A stretch of DNA of 64,000 bases from Azospirillaceae bacterium (GCA_035645145.1 DASQNC010000073.1:102955-166954), one strand, 5' to 3'. Shown: positions 1 through 10,540, counted from the first letter of the stretch. The notes: generated by a model from the sequence alone, not told the origin. A program made the numbers and translations.

Positions 1-172
1 GATCCAGCACCGGCCAGTTCTTCACCAAGCGTTGGCCGGGAGGAAGACGTTGCTCGGGTTCGGCCGTCGCGCCGGTCAGGTGGCGCCCCTCCCGGGCCCA
101 CTTTTCCTTGCTGTCGATCAGGCGCTGCTTGTACTGGCCGCCCGGATCCCCGTCCTGCATTCCACCCCCCAT
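1..172 (-). CDS. Sulfite-oxidase-like molybdopterin oxidoreductase, N-terminal part only
   Basis: The minus strand encodes the first 53-57 residues of a protein that runs off the left edge. The readable part contains KEKWAREGRHLTG and RLPPGQRLVKNWPVLD, which I recognise as the conserved N-terminus of the short cytoplasmic sulfite-oxidase-like (YedY/SuOx fold) oxidoreductases of alphaproteobacteria. No signal peptide is present. Two in-frame ATGs, at 172 and 160, are possible and neither has a clearly better ribosome site. It lies 51 nt downstream of upp on the same strand. The catalytic cysteine domain is outside the window, so the family call rests on the N-terminal block alone. Confidence 0.7.
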   Translation of the reverse strand, partial: MGGGMQDGDPGGQYKQRLIDSKEKWAREGRHLTGATAEPEQRLPPGQRLVKNWPVLD

Positions 173-223
173 CCCATCGCGCCTGAAGCCGCGGACCCCC
201 GCCGGCCGGCAGGGTCGTCCGTT

Positions 224-874
224 TCACTTCGTGCCGAACATCCGGTCGCCGGCATCGCCGAGGCCGGGAACAATGTAGGCATTCTCGTCCAAATGGCTGT
301 CCAGCGCGGCGGTGTAGACCTTCACCTCCGGATGCGCGGCCTGGAACACCCGCATGCCTTCCGGGGCCGCCACCAGGGCCATGAACCGGATCCGGTCGCC
401 CGCCGCGCCATGGCGCTTCAGCACGTCCACGGCATGGACCGCGGAGTGGCCGGTCGCCAGCATCGGGTCCACCACGATGAACATGCGCCCTTCCGCATCG
501 GGCAGCTTCACCAGGTATTCCACCGGCCGCCTGGTCTCGTGGTCGCGGTAAAGGCCGATGTGGCCCTCGCGCGCCAGGGGCACAAGCTGGACCAAACCTT
601 CGGCCATCACCAGGCCGGCCCGCAGGATCGGCACGACGGCCAGCTTCTTGCCCTCGATCACCGGGGCATCCATCGGCTCCAGCGGCGTTTCGATCCGCTC
701 CTTGGTCAGCGGCAGGTCGCGCGTGATCTCGTAGCCCATCAGCAACGAGATCTCCTTCAAAAGGGCCCGGAACTGGCCGGTCGAGCGCTGCCGGTCCCGC
801 ATCTTGGTCAGCTTGTGCTGAATCAGCGGATGGTCGACGACGTACAGGGAAGGGAATTCGGGGTGCGAGCGCAT
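224..874 (-). CDS. upp: Uracil phosphoribosyltransferase
   Basis: Cytoplasmic pyrimidine salvage enzyme that makes UMP from uracil and PRPP. The 216-residue product has the family length. It shows the PRPP loop [12 protein letters not shown] and the C-terminal uracil-binding block [16 protein letters not shown]. The ATG at 874 gives the usual N-terminus ([19 protein letters not shown]); a longer frame to 985 adds low-complexity residues with no family counterpart. mscL lies upstream on the same strand, 118 nt away. Function is certain by family; the start is well supported. Confidence 0.96.
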   Translation of the reverse strand: MRSHPEFPSLYVVDHPLIQHKLTKMRDRQRSTGQFRALLKEISLLMGYEITRDLPLTKERIETPLEPMDAPVIEGKKLAVVPILRAGLVMAEGLVQLVPLAREGHIGLYRDHETRRPVEYLVKLPDAEGRMFIVVDPMLATGHSAVHAVDVLKRHGAAGDRIRFMALVAAPEGMRVFQAAHPEVKVYTAALDSHLDENAYIVPGLGDAGDRMFGTK

Positions 875-992
875 CGGCGGCGGTCCGGGGCTGTCGGACG
901 GGAACGAGGATCGGAGTCTATAAAGCCCGCCTTGGGCGGCGCCAAGCCCTCTGGAACCGGCTCCAGGCACGCAGGCGGACGTCATGCCGTGT

Positions 993-1415
993 TCACGGGG
1001 TGATCCCGGGGCCGCGGGTCTTCAGCAGATCGCGGATTTCCGCGAGAAGCCGCACCTCCTCCCGGGGCGCCGGCTTGGCGGTGCCCCACAGGCGGTTGAC
1101 CTGGCGGACCAGCAGGAAGACGGCGAGGGCGACGATCAGGAACTGGATCAGCGCGTTCAGGAACTTGCCGTACGCGATGGGGGCCGCCCCCGCTTCGCGC
1201 GCCTGCTCCAGGGTGGCGTAGGTGCCGCCGTCCAACGGGATGAAGTAGTTGGAGAAATCGACGCCCCCGATCAGGACGCCCAGCGGGGGCATCAGGATGT
1301 CATTGACCAGGGAATTGACGATGCCGGTGAACGCCGCCCCGATGATGACGCCGACCGCAAGTTCGACGACGTTGCCGCGCGCGACGAACCCCCGGAATTC
1401 CCTCAGGAAAGACAT
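993..1415 (-). CDS. mscL: Large-conductance mechanosensitive channel MscL
   Basis: Inner-membrane homopentameric channel that opens under membrane tension during hypo-osmotic shock. The 140 residues begin with the MscL N-terminal helix and TM1 signature [25 protein letters not shown] short periplasmic loop follows, then TM2 (about residues 78-100, [19 protein letters not shown]) and a charged C-terminal helix. The ATG at 1415 is preceded by a strong AAAGGAGG ribosome site about 5 nt upstream, which excludes the longer upstream frame. It is oriented towards upp and away from the nucleotidase gene on the other strand. Confidence 0.96.
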   Translation of the reverse strand: MSFLREFRGFVARGNVVELAVGVIIGAAFTGIVNSLVNDILMPPLGVLIGGVDFSNYFIPLDGGTYATLEQAREAGAAPIAYGKFLNALIQFLIVALAVFLLVRQVNRLWGTAKPAPREEVRLLAEIRDLLKTRGPGITP

Positions 1416-1664
1416 TCCGCCTCCTTTCCACCCGCCGATGGTCCCCGGTTCCCCGGCCGACGCCCCAACCTGTCGCAGGCGCCGCTTCGCAGGCAACCGG
1501 CGGGATTGGGGGAGCGTCCACAAACGCCGGACTCGGGACGCACGGGCACGCCTCACCCGTTGGGGGTAAATCCAAGGCCTCCAATCCGTGGCGAACGCCT
1601 GCTAGGGTGCACCGCGCAAGGGATCCGGCCCCGACCCCGGGACTCCACAAGGAACGAGACCGTC

Positions 1665-3287
1665 ATGACGTTGAAGCTCGCGTTGCGCGCCGGCGCCGCC
1701 GTAATCGCGCTGGGTGCCGCCGCCCCCGCCTTTGCCCAGGACTATACGCTCTCCATCATCCACACGAACGACGTGCATTCGCGCGTCGACCAGGTGACGG
1801 CGCAGGGCAGCTTCTGCACGCCCAAGGACGCGCAGGAGAACAAGTGCTTCGGCGGCTATCCCCGCCTGATCGGCAAGATCCGCGAGTTGCGGCAGGCGCA
1901 ACCGAACCCGCTGGTGCTGGACGCCGGCGACGTGTTCCAGGGCTCGTTGTTCTACACGCTCCTGAAGTCCGACGCGGTCAAGCCGTTCGTGGAGATGGCC
2001 GGCTACCATGCCATGACGATCGGCAACCACGAGTTCGACGACGGCCCGGCGGAGCTGGCCAAGTTCCTGGACGGGCTGAAGACGCCGGTGGTGACGTCGA
2101 ACATCGACACGAGCCGCGAGCCGCGCCTTCAGAACAAATGGAATGCCTACCGGGTCGTCGAGATCGGCGGCCAGCGGATCGGCATCATCGGCCTGACCAC
2201 CAGCGAAACCACCATTTCCTCCAGCCCCGGCCCCACCGTGTCGTTCGGCGACCATGCCGAGGCGCTGCGACGCAATGTGCGCGAATTGCAGGGCCAGGGT
2301 GTCAACAAGATCATCGCCCTGACCCATGTGGGCACGGCCGTGGACCGTGAACTGGCCAAGCAGGTGGACGGCATCGACGTGTACGTGGGCGGGCACAGCC
2401 ACTCGCTGCTGCACAACGGCGAGGACCGCCGCAAGGAAGGCCCCTACCCCATCGTCGAACGCACGCCGTCGGGAGCGCCGGCGCTGGTGGTCCAGTCCTA
2501 TTACGCGGGGATTTTCCTGGGCAACCTGCAGGTCACCTTCGACAAGGACGGCGTGCCGGCCAAGTGGCAGGGCGACACCATCCTGATGGACTCCAAGGTG
2601 CCCCAGGACGCCCAGGCGCAGGAGCTGGTGCAGAAGATGGCCGGCCCGCTGGCCGAACTGCGGGCCCGCCAGATCGGCACCGCGGCGGTGGCGCTGGACG
2701 GCGACCGCGTGGCCTGCCGCCACGGCGAATGCACGATGGGCAACCTGATCGCCGACGCCATGCTGGCCGCCGCCAAGGAGCAGGGCGCCCAGATCGCCAT
2801 CCAGAACGGCGGCGGCATCCGCACCTCCATTCCCCAGGGGCAGATCAGTTTCGGCCAGGTGCTGGAGGTCCTGCCCTTCTCCAACGCACTGGCCACCTTC
2901 AAGCTGACCGGTTCGGAAGTGGTCGAAGCCCTGGAAAACGGCGTCGGCCGGGCCGAGAACCCGCAGAACGAGGGCACCGGGCGCTTCCCACAGGTGGCGG
3001 GGCTCCGCTTCACCTGGGACGCGTCCAAGCCCACCGGCCAGCGCATCGACAAGGTCGAAGTCCGGCAGGCGAACGGCACCTTCGCGCCTCTGGACCGGAA
3101 CGCCACCTACACCGTCGTGACCAACGACTTCATGCGCAAGGGCGGCGACGGCTACGCGGTCTTCCGCGACAAGGGCAGGAACGCCTACGACGCCGGCCCG
3201 AACCTGGAAGACGTGCTGGCGGCGTACATCCGCCAAACCGGCACCGTCGAACCCAGGATCGAGGGGCGCATCACCCGGGCGAACTGA
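1665..3287 (+). CDS. Secreted bifunctional metallophosphatase / 5'-nucleotidase
   Basis: Periplasmic UshA/SoxB-type enzyme that dephosphorylates nucleotides and possibly other phosphoesters. A Sec signal peptide occupies residues 1-24 (hydrophobic core, AFA cleavage region). The metallophosphoesterase domain shows TNDVHSR (D36, H38), LDAGDVFQGS, IGNHEFDDG, LTHVG and YVGGHSHSLL, which is the full set of di-metal ligands. The 5'-nucleotidase C-terminal substrate domain starts near residue 345 and holds TMGNLIADAM and the NGGGIR loop. The 540-residue length is typical. The ATG follows AAGGAACGAGACCGTC. A strong hairpin terminator lies just downstream, so this is a single-gene transcript. Substrate preference cannot be read from the sequence. 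Confidence 0.92.
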   Translation: MTLKLALRAGAAVIALGAAAPAFAQDYTLSIIHTNDVHSRVDQVTAQGSFCTPKDAQENKCFGGYPRLIGKIRELRQAQPNPLVLDAGDVFQGSLFYTLLKSDAVKPFVEMAGYHAMTIGNHEFDDGPAELAKFLDGLKTPVVTSNIDTSREPRLQNKWNAYRVVEIGGQRIGIIGLTTSETTISSSPGPTVSFGDHAEALRRNVRELQGQGVNKIIALTHVGTAVDRELAKQVDGIDVYVGGHSHSLLHNGEDRRKEGPYPIVERTPSGAPALVVQSYYAGIFLGNLQVTFDKDGVPAKWQGDTILMDSKVPQDAQAQELVQKMAGPLAELRARQIGTAAVALDGDRVACRHGECTMGNLIADAMLAAAKEQGAQIAIQNGGGIRTSIPQGQISFGQVLEVLPFSNALATFKLTGSEVVEALENGVGRAENPQNEGTGRFPQVAGLRFTWDASKPTGQRIDKVEVRQANGTFAPLDRNATYTVVTNDFMRKGGDGYAVFRDKGRNAYDAGPNLEDVLAAYIRQTGTVEPRIEGRITRAN

Positions 3288-3303
3288 CCGCGAATCCTGT
3301 GGC

Positions 3304-3340
3304 AGCCCCGTGCCCCTCGGCGGCACGGGGCTTATTCTTC
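3304..3340 (+). terminator. Rho-independent-like terminator after the 5'-nucleotidase gene
   Basis: A perfect 11-bp stem (3304-3314 AGCCCCGTGCC with 3322-3332 GGCACGGGGCT) closes a 7-nt loop and is followed by a short T-rich stretch (TATTCTTCC). It starts 16 nt after the stop codon. Confidence 0.8.
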
Positions 3341-3560
3341 CACCCCCATGCTCCAACGCTTGCCTGTCCCTGCCGGATGTGACGTGGTCCCGGACGCACG
3401 TTGTCGCGGCAGCGGGCCATGACAAGCGGCCTCGCGCACCGCCTTTCCCCCGCTTCAGCCCAAACCACCCAACTTGCGCCTGTGACGGCAAAGCAGAAAT
3501 CGCATAAGAATGCGGTACGTCCCCCACCCGTTTGGAAGCTGCGACCGAAAGGACCAGTCC

Positions 3561-6500
3561 GTGACCGCCGTCCAGGCTACCCCGTTTGATACGCGATTTC
3601 TTGCAGGCGGTGGAAAATCCGGGGAGCTCATTGCCGCACACGATTGGGCCGCCACACCGCTTGGGCCGATCGAAAATTGGCCGGCATCGCTCCGGATCGC
3701 GCTGGGGATGATTCTCAATTCCGGGTTCCCCAGCTTCCTGGCATGGGGGCCGCAACTCATCAGCTTCTACAATGACGCCTACCGGCCGTTCCTGGGCAGC
3801 AAACCCGAAGGGATCGGGCGTCCCCTGCCCGAGGTATGGGCGGAAATCTGGGACGAGATCGGCCCGATCACGGCCCGGGGGATGGCCGGGCATGCGAGCT
3901 TCCACGAGAACGAACCCCTGCTCGTGCCGAACGACTCGGCCGGCAAGCAGATCTGGCGGACCTTCTCGTGTTCGCCGGTGCGCAACGAGGACGGCACGGT
4001 GGGCGGCGTGCTCTGCACCATCCTTGAGACGACGCCGACCGTTCTTGCGGAACGACGCCTCCGCTTCCTGGTGGAACTGGGGGACACATTGCGTGCGGCC
4101 GAAGGTCCGGTCGCCATCACCCAGGCGGCGGCGGCGGCTCTAGGCCGTTACCTGGGCGCGAACCGGACCGGCTACGGTGAATTCGATCCGTCCGGCGAGG
4201 TGGTTTCGGTCAAACGCGATTGGACCGACGGGACCGTGGCCTCGCTTGCGGGCGAGACGCGCACGATCATGGCATTCGGACCGGCCCTGGTCTCCGAGCT
4301 GCGCGCCGGACGCACCCTGGTGGTCGAGGACTGCCATACCGACCCGCGGACCTCCGATCCGAGTCATCAGGCCGTATGGGACCGCACCGGCGTGCGGGCC
4401 GCCATTGTCGTCCCATTGATCCATGGCGGGCGGCTGAGTGCCGCCCTCTACACCCATTCCTCCCTGCCACGGACATGGACTGCGGCCGAAGTGGCGCTTG
4501 CCGAGGATGTGGCGATGCGCACCTGGGCCGCTTATGCCCAGGCCCGGGCCGAGGCCGACCTGCGCGAGAGCGAGGCGCGCATGGAGCTCGCCGTGTCCGC
4601 GTCCGGAGGCGGCATCTGGGACTGGGATCTGCTGACCAACCGCTTCACCTGTTCGCCCCGGGCCAAGGCGATCTACGGCTTCGCCCCGGACCAGGAGGTG
4701 ACCTACAAGGGTATCCGCAGGGTCATCCACCCGGAAGATCTCCCGCTTGTGGCTGCCGCGGCCCGGCGTGCCCTGGACCCCGCCATCCGGGCCCAGCCCA
4801 TCTTCGAGTACAGGATCGTGCGGCCGGACGGGGCCGTGCGCCATGTGGTCGCGCACGGCAAGGTGGTTTTCGCCCTGGTCGACGGCCAGGAACGCGCGGT
4901 CCGGTACGCCGGCAGCTTGCAGGACATCACCGAGCGCTGGTGGTTGCAGCAGGAGCGGGTCGCCAACGAGGCGCGCCTGCGGCTTGCGCTCGGCGCCGGC
5001 CGGATGGCGGCCTGGGAAGCCGACATGGAGACGGGCGCGCTGGTCGGCACGCCGGAACTCAAGCGGCTGCTCGGCTTCGCCGACCACGAGAATCCGACCG
5101 TTTACGACGTGATGAACCGCTATTACCCCGGCGAACGGGAGCGGCTCCAGGCGGTCGGCAAGGCGGCCCGGGAGCGGGGCGAACAGTTCGCGGAGGCCGA
5201 GTTCCGATACGTCCGGCCCGACGGCTCGCTTCGTTGGATGCTGCTGCGGAACCAAGCGGTTCTGGACCCGGAAGGACGGATGTTAAGGGCGGTCGGTGTC
5301 CTGATGGACATCACCGAGCGCAAACGGATCGAGGAGGTTCTGCGCGAGCAGGAGCGCCGGCAGGCGTTCCTGCTGGAACTCGGCGACAACCTGCGCAAGC
5401 TGACCGAACCCGCGGCAATCATGGGGGCCGCGGCCGAAGCGCTGGGCCGGCATCTCGGGGCCTCGCGGGTCGGCTACTGCGAAGTGGAGCCCGGCCAGGT
5501 CCACTTCACGGTTCCGAGGGATTGGACCGACGGCACGGTGGTCAACCTGACCGGCCGCTTCCGCATGGACGACTTCAGCCCCTTGCTGGCCGCGGAGATG
5601 ATGCACGGCCGAACCGCGGCCCAGGACGACGTCGCGACCCACCCGCTGACGGCCGGCGCCAAGGATTCGTTCGCCGCCATCCAGATCCGGTCGAATCTTG
5701 CCGTCCCGCTGATCAAGGGCGGCATCCTGACCGCGATGATGTTCGTGAACTATCGCGACACCCATGCCTGGACCACCGACGAAATCTCGCTGGTCGAGGA
5801 TGTGGCCGAGCGCACATGGTCGGCCGTGGAGCGCGCGCGGGCCGAATCGCTGCTGAAGGAAAGCGAGGCCCGATTCCGCGGCGTGTTCGAATCCGACCTG
5901 ATGGGCTTCAGCATCCTCGACACGCGCACGGGCGAGACGCTTGCCATCAATGACAGCCTCCTCCGGATGACAGGCTACACCCGCGCCGACTTCGAAGCGG
6001 GACGGGGCGACCGGCGGGCGTTCACGCCCGAGGAATACCGGGCCATCGACGAGGCTGCGATCGCCCTGGCACGCAGCCGCGGCTGGTGGGATCCCTACGA
6101 AAAGGAATATCTCCGGCCGGACGGCACCCGCCTGCCGGTCCGTGTCTCGTCCGCCCCCCTGCCCGGCGAACCCGGCCGCGTGGTGGTTTCGGTCCAGGAC
6201 ATAACCCAGGAGCGGGCCGCGCTCGCGGCGCTGCGGGAGTCGGAGGAGCGTTTCCGCACCATCGCGGACTCCGCCCCCGCGCTCATCTGGATGACCGACA
6301 CCGAGGCGCAGGTCACCTTCGCCAACACCCACCATGAGCGGAAATTCGATCTTCCGCCCGAAGCGATCCTGCGGAACGGTTGGCGCCAGGTGGTCCATGC
6401 CGACGACGTGGAGGCGTTCTCGGCCCTGTTCGCCAACGCCATCCGAACGCGAAAGCCGTTCGTCTCGGAAATCCGCGTCTGGGACAAGAAGGGACGCCTG

Positions 6501-7880
6501 CGCTGGTTGAGCTGCCAGGGCGTGCCCCGCTTTGACGGTGCGGGCACCTACCTCGGCCATACGGGTACCAATGTCGACATAACCGAGGCCAGGATCGCCC
6601 GCGACGAGCTCGAGCGGCTGATCGAGGAGCGCACCGCCGAACTCGCCGCCGCCAATCGGCAGCTCGTGGGGCAAATCGAGGAGCGGGAGAAAGTCGAGGC
6701 CACCTTGCGCAAGATGCAGCGGCTGGAAGCGGTGGGCCAGCTGACATCCGGCGTCGCGCACGACTTCAACAACCTGCTCACCGTGGTGCTCGGCAATATC
6801 GGCTTCGTCGAGCGCGCCGTCGCCAAGGCGGGCGTGGACGACAAGATCCTCGACCGTCTCGGCTACATGCGAACCGCCGCCGAGCGCGGGGCCACCCTGA
6901 CCGCACAGCTCCTCGCCTTCTCCCGCCGCCAGCGGTTGGAGGCGAAACCGGTCGACCTCAACGAAACCGTCGCCGGAATGCGCGATCTGCTCCAAAGTTC
7001 GATGGGCGGATCGGTGCAGTTGCAGACCGTCCTGGAGCCGGGGCTCTGGCCTGCGCTGGTCGACCCGACCCAGATCGAACTCGTGATCCTGAACCTCGCC
7101 ATCAATGCGCGCGATGCCATGGAGGTGGGCGGCTCACTGACGGTGGAGACGGAAAACGTCACCCTGGGCGAGCCCATCCGGCCCGAAGAGCCGCCGCCGG
7201 GCGATTATGTGATGGTGTCGGTTGCCGACACCGGCACCGGCATGACGGACGAGGTTCTGGCCAAGGCCTTCGAACCGTTCTTCACCACCAAACCGGTGGG
7301 CAAGGGCTCGGGCCTGGGCCTGGCCCAGGTCTACGGCTTCGCCAAACAGTCGGGCGGCGGTGTGCGGATCGAGACCCGCCTCGGCGCGGGCACCACGGTA
7401 AAGGTGTTCCTGCCGCGCGCGGCCCAGCCGAACGCGGTCGCGCGCGAGACGGAGACCTTCGATTCCGGCGACCGCATTGAGGGGCCTCCGCGCCGCGTGC
7501 TGCTCGTCGACGACGACAACGCCGTGCGGGAGGTGACCGCGATCATGCTGCAGGACCTCGGCTGCGAAGTGGTGGAAGCCGGGAGCGGCGGAGCTGCGCT
7601 GGACATCATCGAACGGGACCCGCAGCCCTTCGATTTGATGGTCGTCGACTTCGCGATGCCCGGCATGAACGGGGCGGAGGTGGCCCGCGAGGTTGCCGTG
7701 CGCCGGCCGGGCCTGCCGGTTCTGTTCGTCACCGGGTACGCCGACCTGACCGCATTGGGCGACGTCGCAGAGGACCGCATCGTGCAAAAGCCCTTCCGCG
7801 GGGACGTGCTGACGGCGAAGGTGCGCCGCCTTCTCGGCGTTGCGGAACGGATGATCGATGCCGTTCCGCTTTCACGCTGA
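3561..7880 (+). CDS. Hybrid sensor histidine kinase with five PAS and two GAF domains
   Basis: Large soluble hybrid kinase of 1439 residues with no membrane segment. Approximate order: PAS-like 25-150, GAF 165-323, PAS 337-458, PAS 469-585, GAF 597-760, PAS 767-880, PAS 893-1006, coiled coil to 1045, HisKA with phospho-acceptor H1067 in [11 protein letters not shown], HATPase with NARDAM, DTGTGM and GKGSGLGL boxes, and a C-terminal receiver with acidic pocket DDD and acceptor D1363 (VVDFAMPG). The HDFNN box and C-terminal receiver place it with the class of kinases that phosphorylate their own receiver. The start chosen is GTG 3561, preceded by GAAAGGA at 7 nt; an ATG at 3510 is possible but lacks a ribosome site. 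It appears monocistronic. Ligand unknown. Confidence 0.93.
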   Translation: MTAVQATPFDTRFLAGGGKSGELIAAHDWAATPLGPIENWPASLRIALGMILNSGFPSFLAWGPQLISFYNDAYRPFLGSKPEGIGRPLPEVWAEIWDEIGPITARGMAGHASFHENEPLLVPNDSAGKQIWRTFSCSPVRNEDGTVGGVLCTILETTPTVLAERRLRFLVELGDTLRAAEGPVAITQAAAAALGRYLGANRTGYGEFDPSGEVVSVKRDWTDGTVASLAGETRTIMAFGPALVSELRAGRTLVVEDCHTDPRTSDPSHQAVWDRTGVRAAIVVPLIHGGRLSAALYTHSSLPRTWTAAEVALAEDVAMRTWAAYAQARAEADLRESEARMELAVSASGGGIWDWDLLTNRFTCSPRAKAIYGFAPDQEVTYKGIRRVIHPEDLPLVAAAARRALDPAIRAQPIFEYRIVRPDGAVRHVVAHGKVVFALVDGQERAVRYAGSLQDITERWWLQQERVANEARLRLALGAGRMAAWEADMETGALVGTPELKRLLGFADHENPTVYDVMNRYYPGERERLQAVGKAARERGEQFAEAEFRYVRPDGSLRWMLLRNQAVLDPEGRMLRAVGVLMDITERKRIEEVLREQERRQAFLLELGDNLRKLTEPAAIMGAAAEALGRHLGASRVGYCEVEPGQVHFTVPRDWTDGTVVNLTGRFRMDDFSPLLAAEMMHGRTAAQDDVATHPLTAGAKDSFAAIQIRSNLAVPLIKGGILTAMMFVNYRDTHAWTTDEISLVEDVAERTWSAVERARAESLLKESEARFRGVFESDLMGFSILDTRTGETLAINDSLLRMTGYTRADFEAGRGDRRAFTPEEYRAIDEAAIALARSRGWWDPYEKEYLRPDGTRLPVRVSSAPLPGEPGRVVVSVQDITQERAALAALRESEERFRTIADSAPALIWMTDTEAQVTFANTHHERKFDLPPEAILRNGWRQVVHADDVEAFSALFANAIRTRKPFVSEIRVWDKKGRLRWLSCQGVPRFDGAGTYLGHTGTNVDITEARIARDELERLIEERTAELAAANRQLVGQIEEREKVEATLRKMQRLEAVGQLTSGVAHDFNNLLTVVLGNIGFVERAVAKAGVDDKILDRLGYMRTAAERGATLTAQLLAFSRRQRLEAKPVDLNETVAGMRDLLQSSMGGSVQLQTVLEPGLWPALVDPTQIELVILNLAINARDAMEVGGSLTVETENVTLGEPIRPEEPPPGDYVMVSVADTGTGMTDEVLAKAFEPFFTTKPVGKGSGLGLAQVYGFAKQSGGGVRIETRLGAGTTVKVFLPRAAQPNAVARETETFDSGDRIEGPPRRVLLVDDDNAVREVTAIMLQDLGCEVVEAGSGGAALDIIERDPQPFDLMVVDFAMPGMNGAEVAREVAVRRPGLPVLFVTGYADLTALGDVAEDRIVQKPFRGDVLTAKVRRLLGVAERMIDAVPLSR

Positions 7881-8160
7881 ACCTCCGCCGGCGGGGCATT
7901 CGGCCGGCGGGCTCCAGCGCGGCAATCCGGTGCAACGCACAATGGTGTACCTCGAATGAGCAGATCCGCCGGCTTGCCGCCCGTGCTGGCGGAAACCCCA
8001 GGATCCCCAACAATGCCCGGCCAATTCGGCAGCAAACCGCGAGGAAAGCCGACTATCAAAAGGGTTGCTGAGTCCCCCCTTCCGTCTGCTATCCAGCCTT
8101 GGAGAACATGCGGCACCCCGAATATTCACGTCGGGGAAATTCCATCGGGGTTTTCCTAAA

Positions 8161-8715
8161 ATGCAAAACAACAAGCCTGCCCGGAATGCCGTTTCGGAAT
8201 TGGACCTGCCTCTGGAAAGGGATGTGTTTCTGCGATCCCTGATCCGCGAGCTCGCCGGGACTTTGGAGGGCGTGGTCGGGATTGACGAAGCCTCGGGCTA
8301 CATCAGCGTGGTTGGCAGTGTCATTGGCGAGCAGATCAACAACCACTACCGGAACGCGCTCGCCGTGGAGGGCTTGTCCCGCGACCAGGTGCGGGATGTT
8401 CTGGTCGACCTGAAGCGCCGGATCCAGGGCGACTTCTACGTCGTCGAGGAGACGGAGGACAGGATCGTGCTCGGCAACAGGGCCTGCCCCTTCGCCGAAA
8501 AGGTCATCGGCCGTACGTCCATGTGCATGATGACGTCCAACGTGTTCGGCCGCATCGCGGCGGACAACCTCGGTTATGGCAAGGTGGAGCTGCGCCGCAC
8601 CATCGCCGCGGGGCACCCGGGGTGCACCGTGGTGGTCTATGTCAAGCCGACCGAGGAGGCCTTGGCGGCGGAGGGGCGCGAGTACGTCCGAGCCGACGAG
8701 CCGGACGGCGCGTAA
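8161..8715 (+). CDS. Methanogen output domain 1 (MetOD1) protein
   Basis: A 184-residue soluble protein. The C-terminal half (about residues 100-162) matches, from memory, the methanogen output domain 1 family: LGNRACPF, SMCMMTSNVFG, DNLGYGKVELRR and GHPGCTVVVYV. Three conserved-looking cysteines (C109, C122, C155) could bind a metal or act as a redox switch; that is inference. The N-terminal half is predicted helical and carries no other recognisable domain. ATG 8161 was chosen because the upstream extension to 8065 has no family-like sequence. Its stop is 11 nt before the start of a HisKA_2 kinase gene, which in turn overlaps a response-regulator gene, so it is probably the sensory or output partner of that pair. 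Confidence 0.8.
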   Translation: MQNNKPARNAVSELDLPLERDVFLRSLIRELAGTLEGVVGIDEASGYISVVGSVIGEQINNHYRNALAVEGLSRDQVRDVLVDLKRRIQGDFYVVEETEDRIVLGNRACPFAEKVIGRTSMCMMTSNVFGRIAADNLGYGKVELRRTIAAGHPGCTVVVYVKPTEEALAAEGREYVRADEPDGA

Positions 8716-8726
8716 GCAAGCGCCCG

Positions 8727-10148
8727 ATGACCGTTTCGCCCCAAGTCGTCATCGACCTGTTACCCGAACCTGTCCTGCTCTTGAGCCGGGAGGGCGTCGT
8801 CCTCCATGCGAACGACGCGTTCGAACGCGCGACCGGCGGGCGCCGGCCGGTGGTTGGGCACCACCTCCAGGACATGGTCGTCACGCCCGCCGACGATGTG
8901 GCCGCCTTTCTCCGGCGCTGCGCGGGTTCCCTGCAACCCGTGCCCGGTGGCCTGACGTTCGCGGTGTCCGGTCAGCCGCCGGTTCGTATGCGGTGCGACG
9001 GCGCAACGGTCAGACGGGACGATGGCGGACCGGGCCCGATCATGCTGCGGTGCATTGCCCACCGGCAGGCCGTCTCCGAGTTCCAGATCCTGACGGAAAA
9101 GGTGAAGCAGCTCAGTCAGGAGGTGCTCCGGCGCAGGCAGACCGAGAAAATGCTGCGGGCCAGCGAGGAAAGGCTGCGCCTGGCGGTCGATGCGGCGGAA
9201 ATGGGAACCTGGGACTTCGAGGTCCGGTCGCGGAAACTGGAGATCTCGCCCCGCCTGAACGAATTCCTCGGACTTTCCGCCGATACCGAGGCCGGGTACG
9301 AGGACATCCTTCCTGCGATCCACCCCGAAGACCGCGAACGGGTCGATCGGTTGATCCGGTCCGCACTCGCATCGCCCGGAACGGGTTCGTACAAATTCGA
9401 ATTCCGCACGCACGGCGGCATGGGCGGCACGGAAAGATGGCTTTCCGCCAAGGGCCGGACGATGTTCGAGGGTGGGCGCGCCATCCGGTTCACCGGTGCC
9501 GTGCTCGATGTGACGGAGCGCCGAAGGTCGGCGGAACACCAGAAGCTCCTGATCAACGAGCTCAACCACCGGGTCAAGAACACGCTTGCGACGGTGCACT
9601 CCATCGCGGCGCAGACCCTGCGCCACTCCGATTCGCTCGATGCGTTCGGCCGTGCCTTCATCGACCGCGTCATGGCCCTGTCGCAGACCCATAATCTGCT
9701 GACCCAGGCCAAATGGCGGGGAATGGAGCTCCGCAAGTTGCTGGAAGCCGAACTCCGCCCCTACGGGAACATCGACGGGCACCGCCTCTCCCTGCGCGGC
9801 GGCCCGGTTCATGTCGGCCCGAAGGCGGCAGTCGCCCTCGGCCTGTCCATCCACGAGCTGGCGACCAACGCCGCCAAGTACGGCGCGCTTGCCACCGCGG
9901 ACGGTCGGGTGGAGGTGGATTGGCGGGTGGAACCGGGGGGCCCCACCGGCGCCCGCCTGCTGCTGGAATGGCGGGAGCGGGACGGGCCGCCGGTTGCACC
10001 ACCGCAACGCAGGGGCTTCGGCTCGCGTTTGATCGAGCGCGGACTGGCGTACGAGCTGGGCGGGGAAGTGCGGTTGCTGTTCGACCCCGAAGGGGTGCGA
10101 TGCCTGGTGTCGCTCTCGGACTGGATGCTGGAGCAGAGTGGGGAATGA
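8727..10148 (+). CDS. PAS-PAS sensor histidine kinase, HisKA_2 type
   Basis: Cytoplasmic kinase of 473 residues with no transmembrane segment. A divergent PAS occupies about 5-110, a coiled linker 115-150 and a typical PAS 148-265. The HisKA_2 dimerisation helix carries NELNHRVKNTLATV with acceptor H281, and the ATPase domain has HELATNAAKYGAL near 376 and GFGSRLIER near 430. This is the HWE/HisKA_2 class common in alphaproteobacteria, which usually signals to single-domain receivers or PhyR. The ATG sits 11 nt after the MetOD1 gene and the stop overlaps the next gene, so all three should be co-transcribed. Confidence 0.92.
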   Translation: MTVSPQVVIDLLPEPVLLLSREGVVLHANDAFERATGGRRPVVGHHLQDMVVTPADDVAAFLRRCAGSLQPVPGGLTFAVSGQPPVRMRCDGATVRRDDGGPGPIMLRCIAHRQAVSEFQILTEKVKQLSQEVLRRRQTEKMLRASEERLRLAVDAAEMGTWDFEVRSRKLEISPRLNEFLGLSADTEAGYEDILPAIHPEDRERVDRLIRSALASPGTGSYKFEFRTHGGMGGTERWLSAKGRTMFEGGRAIRFTGAVLDVTERRRSAEHQKLLINELNHRVKNTLATVHSIAAQTLRHSDSLDAFGRAFIDRVMALSQTHNLLTQAKWRGMELRKLLEAELRPYGNIDGHRLSLRGGPVHVGPKAAVALGLSIHELATNAAKYGALATADGRVEVDWRVEPGGPTGARLLLEWRERDGPPVAPPQRRGFGSRLIERGLAYELGGEVRLLFDPEGVRCLVSLSDWMLEQSGE

Positions 10149-10540
10149 TGGACGTTGAGCCACGCCAGGTGCTGGCAGGCCGCCGCATCCTGGTGGTCGA
10201 AGACGAGGCGCTGGTGGCCATGCTGATCGAACACGCGCTTCTCGCCCTGGGCTGCGAGGTGGTGGGGCCGGTGGCGAGCACGAAGGAAGCGATCAGCCTG
10301 ATCCAAGCCGGCCGGGTGGATGCCGCCACGCTCGACATCAATCTTTCCCGCGAGGAGGTCTATCCCGTCGCCGAGGTCCTGGAAGCCCGGGGAATCAAGT
10401 TCATACTCATCACGGGATACGACGAGGAGAACGTCCTGCGACGCTACGGCCGGTGGCCGTTGATGCAGAAGCCGTTCACCGACGAGCGCCTCGCCGCACT
10501 TCTCGCCTGCGTCGTTTCCGAACCCCGCGGCTCCGCTTAG
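10145..10540 (+). CDS. Single-domain response regulator
   Basis: A stand-alone receiver of 131 residues. It shows the acidic pair in VVEDEAL, phospho-acceptor D64 (ATLDINLS), the ITGY switch region and K109 (LMQKPF). There is no DNA-binding or enzymatic output domain. Its ATG overlaps the stop of the kinase gene in an ATGA junction, with a second in-frame ATG immediately after, which implies translational coupling. The receiver is therefore the likely cognate partner of the HisKA_2 kinase upstream. Confidence 0.93.
   Translation: MMDVEPRQVLAGRRILVVEDEALVAMLIEHALLALGCEVVGPVASTKEAISLIQAGRVDAATLDINLSREEVYPVAEVLEARGIKFILITGYDEENVLRRYGRWPLMQKPFTDERLAALLACVVSEPRGSA

Noticed and set aside
32..1003. 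323-codon plus-strand frame at the left edge
   Set aside because: It is antisense to upp and to the sulfite-oxidase-like start; residues are low-complexity His/Arg/Gly.
1602..3905. 767-codon minus-strand frame opposite the 5'-nucleotidase
   Set aside because: The plus strand has signal peptide and complete metallophosphoesterase motifs; the minus frame has none.
7885..7910. Stem-loop after the large hybrid kinase
   Set aside because: 8-bp stem with 10-nt loop but no T-tract; could be ordinary GC-rich pairing.
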